A stretch of DNA of 64,000 nucleotides, from positions 1-64,000 of the forward strand of contig NZ_NAST01000004.1 of assembly GCF_002142215.1 (NCBI RefSeq), given 5' to 3'. The position numbers and the translations under genes are program-made. The notes under the pieces were generated by a model, which was not told the origin of the DNA, searched no databases, and worked only from the letters and a program-made list of their open reading frames with translations. The stretch is from Gilliamella sp. N-G2 (GTDB lineage Bacteria > Pseudomonadota > Gammaproteobacteria > Enterobacterales > Orbaceae). Shown here one piece after another: positions 22,380 to 31,418 of the stretch. Positions within the stretch are counted from its first letter, which is position 1, and every line of letters starts with the position of its first letter.

Positions 22380-23381
22380 TTAAATGTTATTAAATGGATT
22401 TAATCTAATAGCATCATCGAAGTGATCGGGGGCAAAGTGAGCATAACGCATTGTCATTTTAATATCTGTATGACCAAGTATTTTTTGCAATACCAATATA
22501 TTACCACCATTCATCATAAAAAAACTCGCAAAGGTATGACGTAAAACATGCGATAATTGCCGATCTGGTAATTCTATTTCAGCTCTTTTAATGGCAGAAC
22601 GGAAAGCCGAGTAACACGGAGTGAAAAGCTGACCATCTTTTTTAGGAATTTGCTTAAAAAGTTCATCGCTTACAGGGATGGTGCGGTTACGCTTGCCTTT
22701 GGTATTAATGTAGGTGATTTTCCCATCTTTGACTTGAGAGCTTTTTAAACTTTCGGCTTCACTCCATCTGGCGCCAGTTGCTAAACAAATTTTAACAATG
22801 GTTGTTAAATCTTTTGCTTTGCTCTGCTCTGCTGATGCTAACAACATCCTAATCTGTTCAGGTTGCAAGTACGCCATTTCTTGCTCATCAATTCTAAATT
22901 GGCGTATACGCTCCACAGGGTTTTTAAGTGTCCATTCCCCCAATCTAATCAACTCATTAAACATCGATTTTATATATGATAATTCAAGGTTTAATGTTCG
23001 AGGTGCAACGGTTTTGACTCGGTCGGTGCGATATATTTCACCATTCAACCGTTTGGCGCGGTAATCGGTGAAGTTTTTCGATGTAAATTTATGGGCCAAT
23101 GGATCATTTACACTTTTAGCAATAAATAGCAATGTAGTATAAACATTTTCGCCATCACTTAATGTCTGCCCATGCGCACTATGCCAAATCTCAATGAGAT
23201 CGGATAATCGTCGATTATCCTGTTTTTCAGTGATCCACGGTTTGACTCCTGCTTGTTCCTCTAAATAGCTTTCATAAGCGAGCGCCTCGCCTTTTGTGAC
23301 AAACGTTTTTCGAATGCGTCGCCCATTTTCCAAGTATTTCTCAAATAGCCACTTGCCATTTTTTTGTTTTCTAATAGACAT
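22380..23381 (-). CDS. int: Tyrosine integrase of prophage 2 (P2 type)
   Basis: 333 residues. R in ATGARWSEAESL, H-x-x-R in SHVLRHTFASFFMMNGG, and Y in MTMRYAHFAP with LQKILGHTDIKMT between: the P2/HP1-like integrase signature. Reads towards the core at 22216-22261. It follows the secreted-protein gene by 3 nt and is downstream of the repressor, so the three leftward genes may share a transcript. Confidence 0.95.
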   Translation of the reverse strand: MSIRKQKNGKWLFEKYLENGRRIRKTFVTKGEALAYESYLEEQAGVKPWITEKQDNRRLSDLIEIWHSAHGQTLSDGENVYTTLLFIAKSVNDPLAHKFTSKNFTDYRAKRLNGEIYRTDRVKTVAPRTLNLELSYIKSMFNELIRLGEWTLKNPVERIRQFRIDEQEMAYLQPEQIRMLLASAEQSKAKDLTTIVKICLATGARWSEAESLKSSQVKDGKITYINTKGKRNRTIPVSDELFKQIPKKDGQLFTPCYSAFRSAIKRAEIELPDRQLSHVLRHTFASFFMMNGGNILVLQKILGHTDIKMTMRYAHFAPDHFDDAIRLNPFNNI

Positions 23382-23384
23382 AAT

Positions 23385-23810
23385 TTAATCTTCGCAAGCA
23401 TCTTCAATATAGAACGATGACGATAATGTCTTTTTGTCGTTAAATGTATAACGATAAACAAATTCAAGATCGTTATCTGTAAAAAATGAAACGAATGTAT
23501 CATCGTCACACATTCTTTTATCAAACATTAATTGCGAGTATACATCGACATCATTTTGAGTATATTTGGTGCTTTTATCTCTATAACGGTAATCGTAAAC
23601 TATTGCCGCTCCCTTTGAACTTATATTAGTTAATGACATTTTGTCGTTAACTTTTATTGGTAAATTGCCATATGCCTTTTGGAATTCTATTTTTGCCATT
23701 TTAGCAATCTCGCGCGCGACACCACTCGGATTGCCGTTTGCAAAAGTTGGCGACGCAAACAAAAGGCATGCCGCGATCGGTAAAGTTAATGCATTGATTT
23801 TCTTCATCAT
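23385..23810 (-). CDS. Secreted protein of unknown function between int and repressor
   Basis: 141 residues with a clear signal peptide (KKINALTLPIAACLLFASPTFA, cut about 25). The mature part has two Cys (MCDDD and EDACED) that could form a disulphide in the periplasm. No family recognised. Location in the repressor-int transcript suggests expression in the lysogen. Confidence 0.7.
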   Translation of the reverse strand: MMKKINALTLPIAACLLFASPTFANGNPSGVAREIAKMAKIEFQKAYGNLPIKVNDKMSLTNISSKGAAIVYDYRYRDKSTKYTQNDVDVYSQLMFDKRMCDDDTFVSFFTDNDLEFVYRYTFNDKKTLSSSFYIEDACED

Positions 23811-23823
23811 CCTATCCTTATTA

Positions 23824-24189
23824 TTAGTTCTTGAAAATACTATTTTTTAATAGCATGTATTCGTCATCTGTTATTGCTTCTTCTTTCTTTAATTTCGAAA
23901 TACGCTCTAATTTCTCCAAGTCTTCGTTTGAAAATTCTATAGATTTTTTTTCTAATTTAACCCCATCAATATTTGGCTCGCCATCCCCGGTACAAAGCCA
24001 TAATAAATCAGCTCCAGTCTCCAGTGCGCATTGAATAACTAGATCCGCGGGGAATGTATTCCTAGTTATTCGATTTGATATGACGCTAACACCTACGCCA
24101 AGCTTTTCAGATAACGCTTTAACTGTTTTTAATTTGTATGCTGTTACCATTCTTTCTACTACATTTCTGCAGTTATCCGTAAAGTTCAT
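23824..24189 (-). CDS. CI-type phage repressor with SHOCT-like tail
   Basis: 121 residues from the ATG at 24189 (GAGGTAAAC upstream; a longer start at 24246 would cross the operators). N-terminal HTH (VKALSEKLGVGVSVISNRITRNTFPADLVIQCALETGADLLWLCTGDGEP) matches Phage_CI_repr. There is no peptidase domain; instead the last 30 residues (LEKLERISKLKKEEAITDDEY) look like a SHOCT motif. It would repress the cox-side early promoter. Confidence 0.85.
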   Translation of the reverse strand: MNFTDNCRNVVERMVTAYKLKTVKALSEKLGVGVSVISNRITRNTFPADLVIQCALETGADLLWLCTGDGEPNIDGVKLEKKSIEFSNEDLEKLERISKLKKEEAITDDEYMLLKNSIFKN

Positions 24190-24224
24190 GTTTACCTCGA
24201 AACGAAATAAAAAATAAAAAATAT

Positions 24225-24324
24225 ACGTTAAGGTGTTGACATACACCTAAACGTATAATATTGTAATTAACAACACCGAATCGGTGCTTTTTAACACCTA
24301 AACGACCGAATATAACCGAATAAA
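24225..24324. promoter_or_regulatory. Repressor operators and candidate Cox sites between repressor and cox
   Basis: Operator half-dyads ACGTTAAGGTGT (24225-24236), ACACCTAAACGT (24243-24254) and ACACCTAAACGA (24294-24305); the first two form an inverted pair over a TTGACA box (24236-24241). ACCGAAT motifs occur at 24275, 24305 and 24315, the last two 10 bp apart, and again at the att arm (22337). A hairpin CACCGA/TCGGTG is followed by TTTTT (24274-24292). Confidence 0.65.
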
Positions 24325-24348
24325 ACCTATAAAAGGAAATAATGCACT

Positions 24349-24573
24349 ATGAATCAAGATTTATCAATAAATTTTGGCGCCGCTTATATGACTGTTGAGG
24401 AATATGCAAAGCATTCAGGTATGAAAGTTAAGACAATCAAGGATTATGTTTTAAAAGGTTATCTGCCTATCCGCAAAAAAAACATCGCAGGCAAACGATC
24501 AATCATTTTAATCAATAACGCCGCTCTGGTAGCGGAAGCGCTACAAGACCGAAACCCAACCATTAATTTGTGA
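24349..24573 (+). CDS. cox: Cox-like excisionase/regulator
   Basis: 74 residues: YMTVEEYAKHSGMKVKTIKDYVLKGYLPIRK..GKRSIILINNAALVAEAL. This is the P2 Cox-type HTH pattern and the gene is the first one divergent from the repressor. Cox represses the lysogenic promoter and directs excision. Confidence 0.85.
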   Translation: MNQDLSINFGAAYMTVEEYAKHSGMKVKTIKDYVLKGYLPIRKKNIAGKRSIILINNAALVAEALQDRNPTINL

Positions 24574-24574
24574 G

Positions 24575-24748
24575 GTGCAAAATGAGTCAAGCTATCTATT
24601 TGAGTCCAAAATCGGCGGGGTTGCGACGGTAATTTATATTCGCTCCAACCGTCATAATCCACGCGGTTACATCGAAACGTCACGCGGTAGAGCTATTAAA
24701 TTAAATGGTGATGTAAATGGAAAATCAAACAGCAAAACAAATTACTAA
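24575..24748 (+). CDS. Small ORF after cox, GTG start
   Basis: 57 residues (QNESSYLFESKIGGVATVIY then IRSNRHNPRGYIETSRGRAI). GTG follows the cox stop by one base. The frame reads like real protein, whereas the alternative ATG ORF at 24582 stops after 16 codons. It overlaps the next gene by 32 nt. Unrecognised. Confidence 0.45.
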   Translation: MQNESSYLFESKIGGVATVIYIRSNRHNPRGYIETSRGRAIKLNGDVNGKSNSKTNY

Positions 24749-25064
24749 CCATCGAAGTTATTTGCGTGAGTTCCACAAAATTCTTAGCGGAAAACGGAGC
24801 CTTGCCAGATCTGCATTTAACAACCTAAAACCGGGTCAAAAATTATTGCTACTAAAAGCGGCGGGGATACAGCAACGCACAACAATGATTTACAACTCTG
24901 ACGGTAGCAAATTCAAACATGTGTTTGCGCCAGATTACGACTATTTATCAGATGATGAATTAGACAGCTTACGAATAGGTTTACAACGATTGCAATCAAT
25001 AATTGATGCTTTTGCACTTTGTGAACATGAAGATTTTAAAAAAGAAATAAGGAGAGTGGCATGA
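24717..25064 (+). CDS. Hypothetical early protein
   Basis: 115 residues, helical and basic N-terminus, acidic middle (DYDYLSDDELDSLRIGLQRL). Lies where P2 has B-region genes but I do not recognise it. Overlaps the next gene by 4 nt (ATGA). Confidence 0.65.
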   Translation: MENQTAKQITNHRSYLREFHKILSGKRSLARSAFNNLKPGQKLLLLKAAGIQQRTTMIYNSDGSKFKHVFAPDYDYLSDDELDSLRIGLQRLQSIIDAFALCEHEDFKKEIRRVA

Positions 25065-25276
25065 ATACTTTTACCGTCGGACAACTGGAAAATGCACTAA
25101 ATATAACAAGATTCGACACCAAAAAAGGCTTATGTGATGTTTTTACAACTAAGCTTGAAAGATTGGCGGCTCATATTCGCGCCGGAAAATTAAATTGTTT
25201 TGAAGCCGCAGAACTTCTAGAAAACGAAGCCGAGGCAATGCGTAATCAACATTACGAGGATATGTCTAATGCGTGA
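25061..25276 (+). CDS. DUF2732 family protein
   Basis: 71 residues. LERLAAHIRAGKLNCFEAAELLENEAEAM matches the short DUF2732 pattern seen in the early operon of P2-like phages. Function unknown. Confidence 0.75.
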   Translation: MNTFTVGQLENALNITRFDTKKGLCDVFTTKLERLAAHIRAGKLNCFEAAELLENEAEAMRNQHYEDMSNA

Positions 25277-25481
25277 TTCAGTAGATAGAGCCAATAACCT
25301 TGCACAAAGTGAAATAGATAGTCTTGTGGCACAAAGGAAAGTCTATACAGGCAAGTCAGCTCTTTATTGTTGCCAGTGCAGCGATCCAATCCCGCAAGCG
25401 CGACGCGACGCAATACCCGGAGTGAGTTTGTGCGTCGACTGTCAAGAAGAAGAAGAACAGAGGGCGCGCCATGGCCTTTGA
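25269..25481 (+). CDS. TraR/DksA-type zinc finger protein
   Basis: 70 residues with CCQCSDPIPQARRDAIPGVSLCVDCQ, the C4 zinc finger of TraR/DksA proteins, preceded by a short helix. Such proteins bind the RNA polymerase secondary channel. Standard in P2-like early operons. Confidence 0.9.
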   Translation: MRDSVDRANNLAQSEIDSLVAQRKVYTGKSALYCCQCSDPIPQARRDAIPGVSLCVDCQEEEEQRARHGL

Positions 25482-25917
25482 AATTTTTGATCCGAACAAG
25501 TTTTCACTGCTCCTTAATTCGTGGGATCCATGCGTTGGGGTGGTAGAAAGTGGGCTGTTAACAAGAGCCAAACAACAACCATTAATAAAAGGGATAGATA
25601 TGTTTAATAACGATTCATTTAATCCAGTTAAGCCCGTTTTTAACAAGCTTGAGGACGCTCCAAATTTTTCCGTAGTTAAAATGATAGAGGTTGATAAAAA
25701 AATTTTTGAACTGATCGCAACCCAACATTTAAGAGCGATTCATGTTGATAGTTATGTCGAGAATAATTTAAGCGGCGGATCAATGCTAATTATTTCATGC
25801 CATGATGCCGCATTTATAACATACATATCCGGTTTTTGTGAATCAACGCTAGAACCGAACAAAAAGCTACTTGAATTTGAATTAGCATTCCAACCCGAAC
25901 CTACAGCAAAAATTTAA
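25471..25917 (+). CDS. Hypothetical early protein
   Basis: 148 residues, overlapping the TraR-like gene by 11 nt. Alpha/beta composition, no motif. An internal ATG at 25600 preceded by AAAGGGATA could also start translation (MFNNDSFNPVKPVF). Not recognised. Confidence 0.55.
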   Translation: MAFEIFDPNKFSLLLNSWDPCVGVVESGLLTRAKQQPLIKGIDMFNNDSFNPVKPVFNKLEDAPNFSVVKMIEVDKKIFELIATQHLRAIHVDSYVENNLSGGSMLIISCHDAAFITYISGFCESTLEPNKKLLEFELAFQPEPTAKI

Positions 25918-25963
25918 TTATCAATCAATAAAATAAGCGGCTGATTGCCGCTGGGGCTCAAAA

Positions 25964-26929
25964 ATGTGTGTAGAAATCGATTTAAGATGTTACCAGCCAA
26001 ACACTATCAACGTTGTTTTAATTAGCGGCGGTAAAGACAGCACTGCCGTTGGACTGCTAGCAAAAAACGCTAACGTTGAGCGTATAAATGTGTTTGCAGA
26101 TACTGGGCACGAGCATTCAATAACTTATGACTATGTAAAATATTTGTCTGAAATATTGGGTGAAATTCATCAAGTCAGAGCTGATTTATCAAAAGACATC
26201 GAACGTAAGCGCCAGTACATTACTGATCATTGGCAAGATAATTTAATCAGTCGGTATGGATTTAGTAAAGAACGCGCTATCGCAGCAGTAAAACAGGCAC
26301 TAGATATATTACACCCTACCGGCAACCCTTTTCTTGATTTGTGCATGTTAAAAGGTCGATTCCCGTCAACAAAAGCGCGGTTTTGCTCAACAATACTAAA
26401 ACATGACGCAGTTAAACATCAAATTATTGATCGGTTATTAGATAGGTATGAGGAAGTTATCATCTGGCAAGGCGTGCGCGCACAAGAAAGTCCGGCGCGG
26501 GCAAATTTGCCTGTTTGGGAAACCGACGCTGATAATACACCCGGACTACATGTTTATCGTCCAATTCTGAATTGGTCACACGATCAAGTCTTTTCATTTG
26601 CAAAACAAAACGGCGTAAAACCGAACCCTCTTTACCTGCAAGGTTTTTCGAGGGTTGGCTGCATGCCATGCATTCACGCCCGAAAATCGGAACTAAGAGA
26701 GATATTTTTACGTTACCCGTATGAAGTTGCACGCGTTGAAGCGTGGGAGCGCTTAGTATCTCTATGCTCCCCTCGCGGGTGTTCCACTTTTTTTATTTCG
26801 ACTATTGACCCCTGCAATTCTGAAAAAAACAATTCAAATGTCAGCACCAAATCACATGGTATCAGAACAGTTAAAGATTGGGCAATGACAACTCGTGGGG
26901 GCGCCAATTCGATTTGCTGTCAGGAATAA
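25964..26929 (+). CDS. PAPS-reductase-like (adenosine nucleotide alpha hydrolase) protein
   Basis: 321 residues. LISGGKDSTAVGLLA is the PP-loop; VFADTGHEHS follows as in PAPS/APS reductases and DndC; TKARFCSTILKHDAV and SRVGCMPCIHARKSELREI supply conserved Cys (GCxPC). Phage members of this family are frequent but their substrate is unknown; DndC relatives act in DNA phosphorothioation. It is followed by two DNA methylases, suggesting a DNA-modification block; that is inference. Confidence 0.85.
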   Translation: MCVEIDLRCYQPNTINVVLISGGKDSTAVGLLAKNANVERINVFADTGHEHSITYDYVKYLSEILGEIHQVRADLSKDIERKRQYITDHWQDNLISRYGFSKERAIAAVKQALDILHPTGNPFLDLCMLKGRFPSTKARFCSTILKHDAVKHQIIDRLLDRYEEVIIWQGVRAQESPARANLPVWETDADNTPGLHVYRPILNWSHDQVFSFAKQNGVKPNPLYLQGFSRVGCMPCIHARKSELREIFLRYPYEVARVEAWERLVSLCSPRGCSTFFISTIDPCNSEKNNSNVSTKSHGIRTVKDWAMTTRGGANSICCQE

Positions 26930-26986
26930 ACGAAAACACTACGTGCAACAGTGTTTATGCTGGCGTTTGTGAATAAAGGAAATTTT

Positions 26987-27808
26987 ATGTGTATAGAAAA
27001 ATCTTTTTTAAAATGGGTCGGTAGCAAAAACCGACTAATACCTCAATTATTACCTCATTTACCAAGCGGCAAACGGTTTATCGAACCGTTTGTTGGGGCG
27101 GGTAATGTTTTCATTAATACTAATTACGCTAGCTATGTGCTGTGCGATAAAAACAGTGATTTAATAAATGTTTACAAGTGGTTACGAGATGATCTGGCTA
27201 GATTGCTAAATGAAACTAAATCACTATTTGATAGCCAGCCTGATTTTTACGATGTTAGATCTCGATTCAATAACTCCACATTATTGTTGTCGGTACAGCG
27301 TGCCGCCGAGTTTATCTATTTAAACCGTCATTGCTTTAACGGTGTTTGTCGTTATAACGCAAAAGGTGAATTTAATGTTCCTATCGGCAATCATAAAAGC
27401 ATTTATTTTCCCAAAACCGAACTTATCGCATTTAGTAATAAATTGATTTCAGCGCCCGTTGAGCTAGTGCGAGCTGATTTTAGTGCTGTTATCGAAAACG
27501 CCAAAATTGGTGATGTAATTTATTGCGATCCCCCTTACATCTCAGGAACCAAAGACGACATTTTTACAGGCTACACACCCTGCAAATTCGATACAGAAAC
27601 CACAAAATGTCTACATGATTTACTTGTTTTAGCAGTAAGAAGGGGCGCAACTGCGATTATATCTAACAGCAATAATTCATTAATTAGAGAGATTTTTAAC
27701 GATTTTGAGATCTACGAAATTGATGCTAGACGTAGCGTTGCAGCAAACGGCAACCGCAAGCCAGCAAGGGAAATAATCGGCGTGTTGATGCCTGAAATGA
27801 TTAATTAA
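26987..27808 (+). CDS. Dam-type DNA adenine methyltransferase
   Basis: 273 residues from ATG 26987 (AAAGGA 7 nt upstream). LKWVGSKNRLIPQLLPHLP, FIEPFVGAGNVFIN (SAM motif) and VIYCDPPYISGT (catalytic DPPY) are the D12/Dam class signature, the likely target being GATC. Phage Dam copies protect DNA from restriction or alter regulation. Orphan, no endonuclease nearby. Confidence 0.93.
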   Translation: MCIEKSFLKWVGSKNRLIPQLLPHLPSGKRFIEPFVGAGNVFINTNYASYVLCDKNSDLINVYKWLRDDLARLLNETKSLFDSQPDFYDVRSRFNNSTLLLSVQRAAEFIYLNRHCFNGVCRYNAKGEFNVPIGNHKSIYFPKTELIAFSNKLISAPVELVRADFSAVIENAKIGDVIYCDPPYISGTKDDIFTGYTPCKFDTETTKCLHDLLVLAVRRGATAIISNSNNSLIREIFNDFEIYEIDARRSVAANGNRKPAREIIGVLMPEMIN

Positions 27809-27819
27809 CAGGTGAAATT

Positions 27820-28671
27820 ATGAATATTTTATCACTATTTGACGGTATTAGTTGTGGTCGAGTAGCTCTCGACCGTGCAGGTATACCAGTTAATAAATAT
27901 TATGCCAGCGAGATTGATAAAACAGCTATAAAAATATCACAATCAAATCACAGCGACATCGATTTGATCGGTTATGTTCATAATCTACAGTCGTGGAGTT
28001 TACCTCAGATAGATTTATTAATAGGCGGTAGTCCGTGCCAAAATTTTAGCCGAGGCGCCACTCTCTCAAATAAAAAACGAACTGGGCTAAAGGGCGACCG
28101 GAGTAATCTGTTCTGGAAGTTTTTGGAAGCAAAACACAAATTTAATCCCACATATTTTTTGTTGGAAAATGTTGTCATGCCGAAGGAACATGAGGACATT
28201 ATAACAATGTCACTGGGTGTTGAGCCTATTAAAATTAACAGTAATTTAGTTAGTTTTCAAAACAGAGAAAGACTATACTGGACAAATATTCCGAACGTAT
28301 CCCAGCCACAAAATAAAAACCTCTCATTTCAGTGCTATAAAGACAGCGACTTTGATTATTGCGCTCAATTTAAAGTCAACCAAACCCCATCACGCATTAA
28401 AATGTGGGGCAATGGGATTGATGGAAGTTGCCTGAATGTGACACATCGTGAAAAAATTAATTGTCTCACGCTAAAACAAGATCGACGCAAAAATAGCGGT
28501 TTAATCGATTTTGATGGATTTTGCAGGTTTCTAACTAGACGTGAATTAGAGTTAGCACAAACGTTACCTGTGGGTTATACGGACTGCGTTTCTTACAATC
28601 AGGCATGTAAGGCGCTCGGTAACGGGTGGACCGTTGACGTTATCGCACACATTCTGGGGCATCTGAAATAA
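27820..28671 (+). CDS. C5-cytosine DNA methyltransferase
   Basis: 283 residues, short for the family. LSLFDGISCGRVAL (SAM motif I), GGSPCQNFSRG (catalytic Cys of PCQ), FLLENVVMP (ENV) and a C-terminal LGNGWTVDVIAHIL (motif X) are all present. Motif VIII region (RERLYW) is seen as QNRERLYWTNI. Target site unknown. Twelve nt downstream of the Dam-type gene. Confidence 0.93.
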   Translation: MNILSLFDGISCGRVALDRAGIPVNKYYASEIDKTAIKISQSNHSDIDLIGYVHNLQSWSLPQIDLLIGGSPCQNFSRGATLSNKKRTGLKGDRSNLFWKFLEAKHKFNPTYFLLENVVMPKEHEDIITMSLGVEPIKINSNLVSFQNRERLYWTNIPNVSQPQNKNLSFQCYKDSDFDYCAQFKVNQTPSRIKMWGNGIDGSCLNVTHREKINCLTLKQDRRKNSGLIDFDGFCRFLTRRELELAQTLPVGYTDCVSYNQACKALGNGWTVDVIAHILGHLK

Positions 28672-30744
28672 ATGTCAACAATCACGCAAAGCTTACCACC
28701 AATCAGCAACAGGGCTAAATCTGCCCTGTTTTCGGCTATGCGTGATTTTTACGGAACAGTTGGGCAATATTTACCAACTAAAGGTATACAACCTAAGTCA
28801 CAATATGCAGTCGGTCGCCGAGCGCCTAAAGACTTAACGGTTATTGAACGTCCGCTGTGGGAGCAAATACCGCACGAATACGATTATTTTCATCCGTTTT
28901 TTAGCGACACCCCACAATTTATTGGTAGCTATTTCGCCCACAAATACGGTTCGCTCTATCAAGAGAAAGGCTCTAAAGCTGCAAACACCTATTTGCGAAC
29001 ATGCGGGCTAACTCGTTGTGCGGAAGTTCAGGAACAGTACACAATAAAAAATGCCGGTGCTAGTTTAATTGCTCAGCAGTTTTATAAACAACTTTCAACA
29101 CTGCCGACGCTCGACAAATCCGACGTTAACGATTTAGGTGCTGATATTTCTAGCTATATGCAAAATTTAATCATCAAATTTTTAGAGACAGATGAATTTA
29201 AATTAAATGATTCTGAGCATGAGCTATCTATCTATAAATTTGCCCTAGAACAACTAGCGCCACTCAAAATTACAGCACCTTATTTCGCTGATTACCAGAA
29301 AAAAGAAATCAGTGACCAACAAATCGTGATCGCACTCGCTAAACTGTCAGATGCTAAATGGTGGCAAAACAAATTAAAACGGCAATGGTCGTTTCAGCGT
29401 GAACATTTAGCAATAGCTGCGGGGCAAGTGCAAAAGTCCGCCAGCCCATACGCCAGCAGGGCTTGCGTTGGCGAGTGGAAAGAACAAAAAAGGAAAAATC
29501 GAGAATGGCTTAAGAATCAATGTATAGAAAATACTGAAACAGGCGAGCAATTTGAGCTTGTTTTACAGGTCGATAAATCAAACGCTAACCCCGCCATTCG
29601 CCGTTGCGAGTTAATGGTTAGAATGCGAGGCTTTGAAGATATTGCTGACGAGTACGGCTATGAGGGTGCATTTATAACATTGACTGCGCCGTCAAAATAT
29701 CACGCTGCACACGCTAAAGGCGGGTTTGTCAAAAACTGGAACAGCGGTACACCACGGGACACGCAGCGTTATTTATGTGGCGTATGGGCAAGAACCAGGG
29801 CAAAACTTAATCGTGAAAATATCAAAATCTTTGGCTTTAGAGTTGCCGAGCCGCACCACGACGGTACGCCGCACTGGCATATATTGGTTTTTATGCTCCC
29901 CGAAAATAAAGATAAAGTTCGTGACATTATGTATTCATACGCACTAGAAGAAGACGGCGGCGAACAAGGTGCGCAGTACGCCCGCTTTAAGTTTGAAAAT
30001 ATCGAAAAAGAGAAAGGATCGGCAACGGGCTACATTGCTAAGTACATTTCTAAAAATATTGACGGTTATCAACTTGATAATGAGGTCGATGACGAAACAG
30101 GACAAAACTTAAAAGAGATGGCCAAAAATGTGACTGCTTGGGCAAGTCGTTGGGGTATTCGCCAATTTCAGCAAATCGGTGGCGCACCTGTGACGGTTTG
30201 GCGTGAACTCCGCAGGCTCGGCAGTCAAAAAGTCGAAAGCCCTACAATCGACCCAGTGCTTGCCGCAGCCGATGCAGGCGATTGGGCCGCTTACACTCAG
30301 TTACAAGGTGGGGCTATGGTGCAACGTAAAGACTTACGGGTAAGAATTTCGTACGAAGAAGCTCAAAACCAATTTGAAGAAGACATCAAAAAGATTAAGG
30401 GGGTGTTTTCCCCTATTATCGGCATGGCTTCTTTTATATGCACTCGTTTAATAAAGTGGGCTATTGTTTCTAAAAATAGGAGCGATAGCGACGCTCGGAG
30501 TTCTGTCAATAACTGTACGCAGTCTAAAAATTCGACAGAGTACGATCAACGGCAAAATGTGATAAATGAGTTAAAAAAACATCAAATAAATTACAATCAG
30601 CACCAGTTAAATTATCTACTAATGGGTAGGGATTTAACATTTGACGATAAATTGCTCATAAAATGGGTTAAAAACAAATTAGCTATAATCGATTTGCGCC
30701 AAAAATGGATTGGCGCACCGCCGGATATTGGATGGAGTTTTTAA
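28672..30744 (+). CDS. A: P2-type replication protein A (rolling-circle initiator)
   Basis: 690 residues, close to P2 A (761). HUH motif in HHDGTPHWHILVFM and the two-tyrosine motif in YIAKYISKN (YxxxY), preceded by GAFITLTAPSKYH. The protein nicks one strand at the phage origin and stays linked to the 5' end, acting in cis. ATG directly follows the methylase stop. The last 150 residues look like a divergent linker. Confidence 0.93.
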   Translation: MSTITQSLPPISNRAKSALFSAMRDFYGTVGQYLPTKGIQPKSQYAVGRRAPKDLTVIERPLWEQIPHEYDYFHPFFSDTPQFIGSYFAHKYGSLYQEKGSKAANTYLRTCGLTRCAEVQEQYTIKNAGASLIAQQFYKQLSTLPTLDKSDVNDLGADISSYMQNLIIKFLETDEFKLNDSEHELSIYKFALEQLAPLKITAPYFADYQKKEISDQQIVIALAKLSDAKWWQNKLKRQWSFQREHLAIAAGQVQKSASPYASRACVGEWKEQKRKNREWLKNQCIENTETGEQFELVLQVDKSNANPAIRRCELMVRMRGFEDIADEYGYEGAFITLTAPSKYHAAHAKGGFVKNWNSGTPRDTQRYLCGVWARTRAKLNRENIKIFGFRVAEPHHDGTPHWHILVFMLPENKDKVRDIMYSYALEEDGGEQGAQYARFKFENIEKEKGSATGYIAKYISKNIDGYQLDNEVDDETGQNLKEMAKNVTAWASRWGIRQFQQIGGAPVTVWRELRRLGSQKVESPTIDPVLAAADAGDWAAYTQLQGGAMVQRKDLRVRISYEEAQNQFEEDIKKIKGVFSPIIGMASFICTRLIKWAIVSKNRSDSDARSSVNNCTQSKNSTEYDQRQNVINELKKHQINYNQHQLNYLLMGRDLTFDDKLLIKWVKNKLAIIDLRQKWIGAPPDIGWSF

Positions 30745-30843
30745 AAGAGATTAATACTATGTTGACAATAAAAGAAAATACTTTTTAAACTAAACTAAAC
30801 TTAAACTAATTAATCACATAAACAAATAAACAGGATTTTAATT

Positions 30844-31287
30844 ATGAAAACAGGTAAATCATCAGCATCAACCGCCCCCAGTCTTTGTATGATTGATCTA
30901 GATGCGGAAATTGTTATTGATTTGATTGATTTCGAACGAATTAAGGCGGCGTCATCTGCTATAAAATCCTTACGCGATGTCTATCCGCCATTATTTAACG
31001 AATTAGAAAATACTATCAATTCAATAAATAATAAACTAAATAATAGCGATTTTGATAGCTATCCAAACCTCGGAGTTAGAATTGTGTACGTTCCGGTTGA
31101 CCCTGATTTAGAGATTGTTATTGATTTGATTGATTTCGAACGAATTAAGACGGTATTATCTGCTATAAAATCCAACTTTTATGGATATATGTCATTATTT
31201 AGCGCGGGCGGTACTCGGTTTGGCGATGCCGTTATTTTATTAGAAGATGCTATAAGTAATATAAATAATTCGATATCGCAAAAATAA
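30844..31287 (+). CDS. Hypothetical protein with an internal duplication
   Basis: 147 residues built of two similar halves: EIVIDLIDFERIKAASSAIKS (residues 22-42) and EIVIDLIDFERIKTVLSAIKS (about 90-110). The coding DNA is also duplicated (30907-30969 and 31111-31173, most bases identical), so the event is recent or conserved by use. AGGA 10 nt before ATG. Not recognised. Confidence 0.6.
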   Translation: MKTGKSSASTAPSLCMIDLDAEIVIDLIDFERIKAASSAIKSLRDVYPPLFNELENTINSINNKLNNSDFDSYPNLGVRIVYVPVDPDLEIVIDLIDFERIKTVLSAIKSNFYGYMSLFSAGGTRFGDAVILLEDAISNINNSISQK

Positions 31288-31418
31288 ATACAGTTGCACT
31301 TCTATACTGCACGAAAACGAAAGATCTAAAAAGGATCAAATGATCGTTAAAGACCTTATATCAAGCTTTTTTCTCGATATCTGCAATTTTGCACAATTCT
31401 CTACAAGTTTAGTGCGCG

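Noticed and set aside
31321-31346. A DnaA-type chromosomal or plasmid origin at the GATC cluster
   Set aside because: No DnaA boxes or iterons seen nearby, and the phage has an HUH-type A protein; kept only as a possible methylation-sensitive element.
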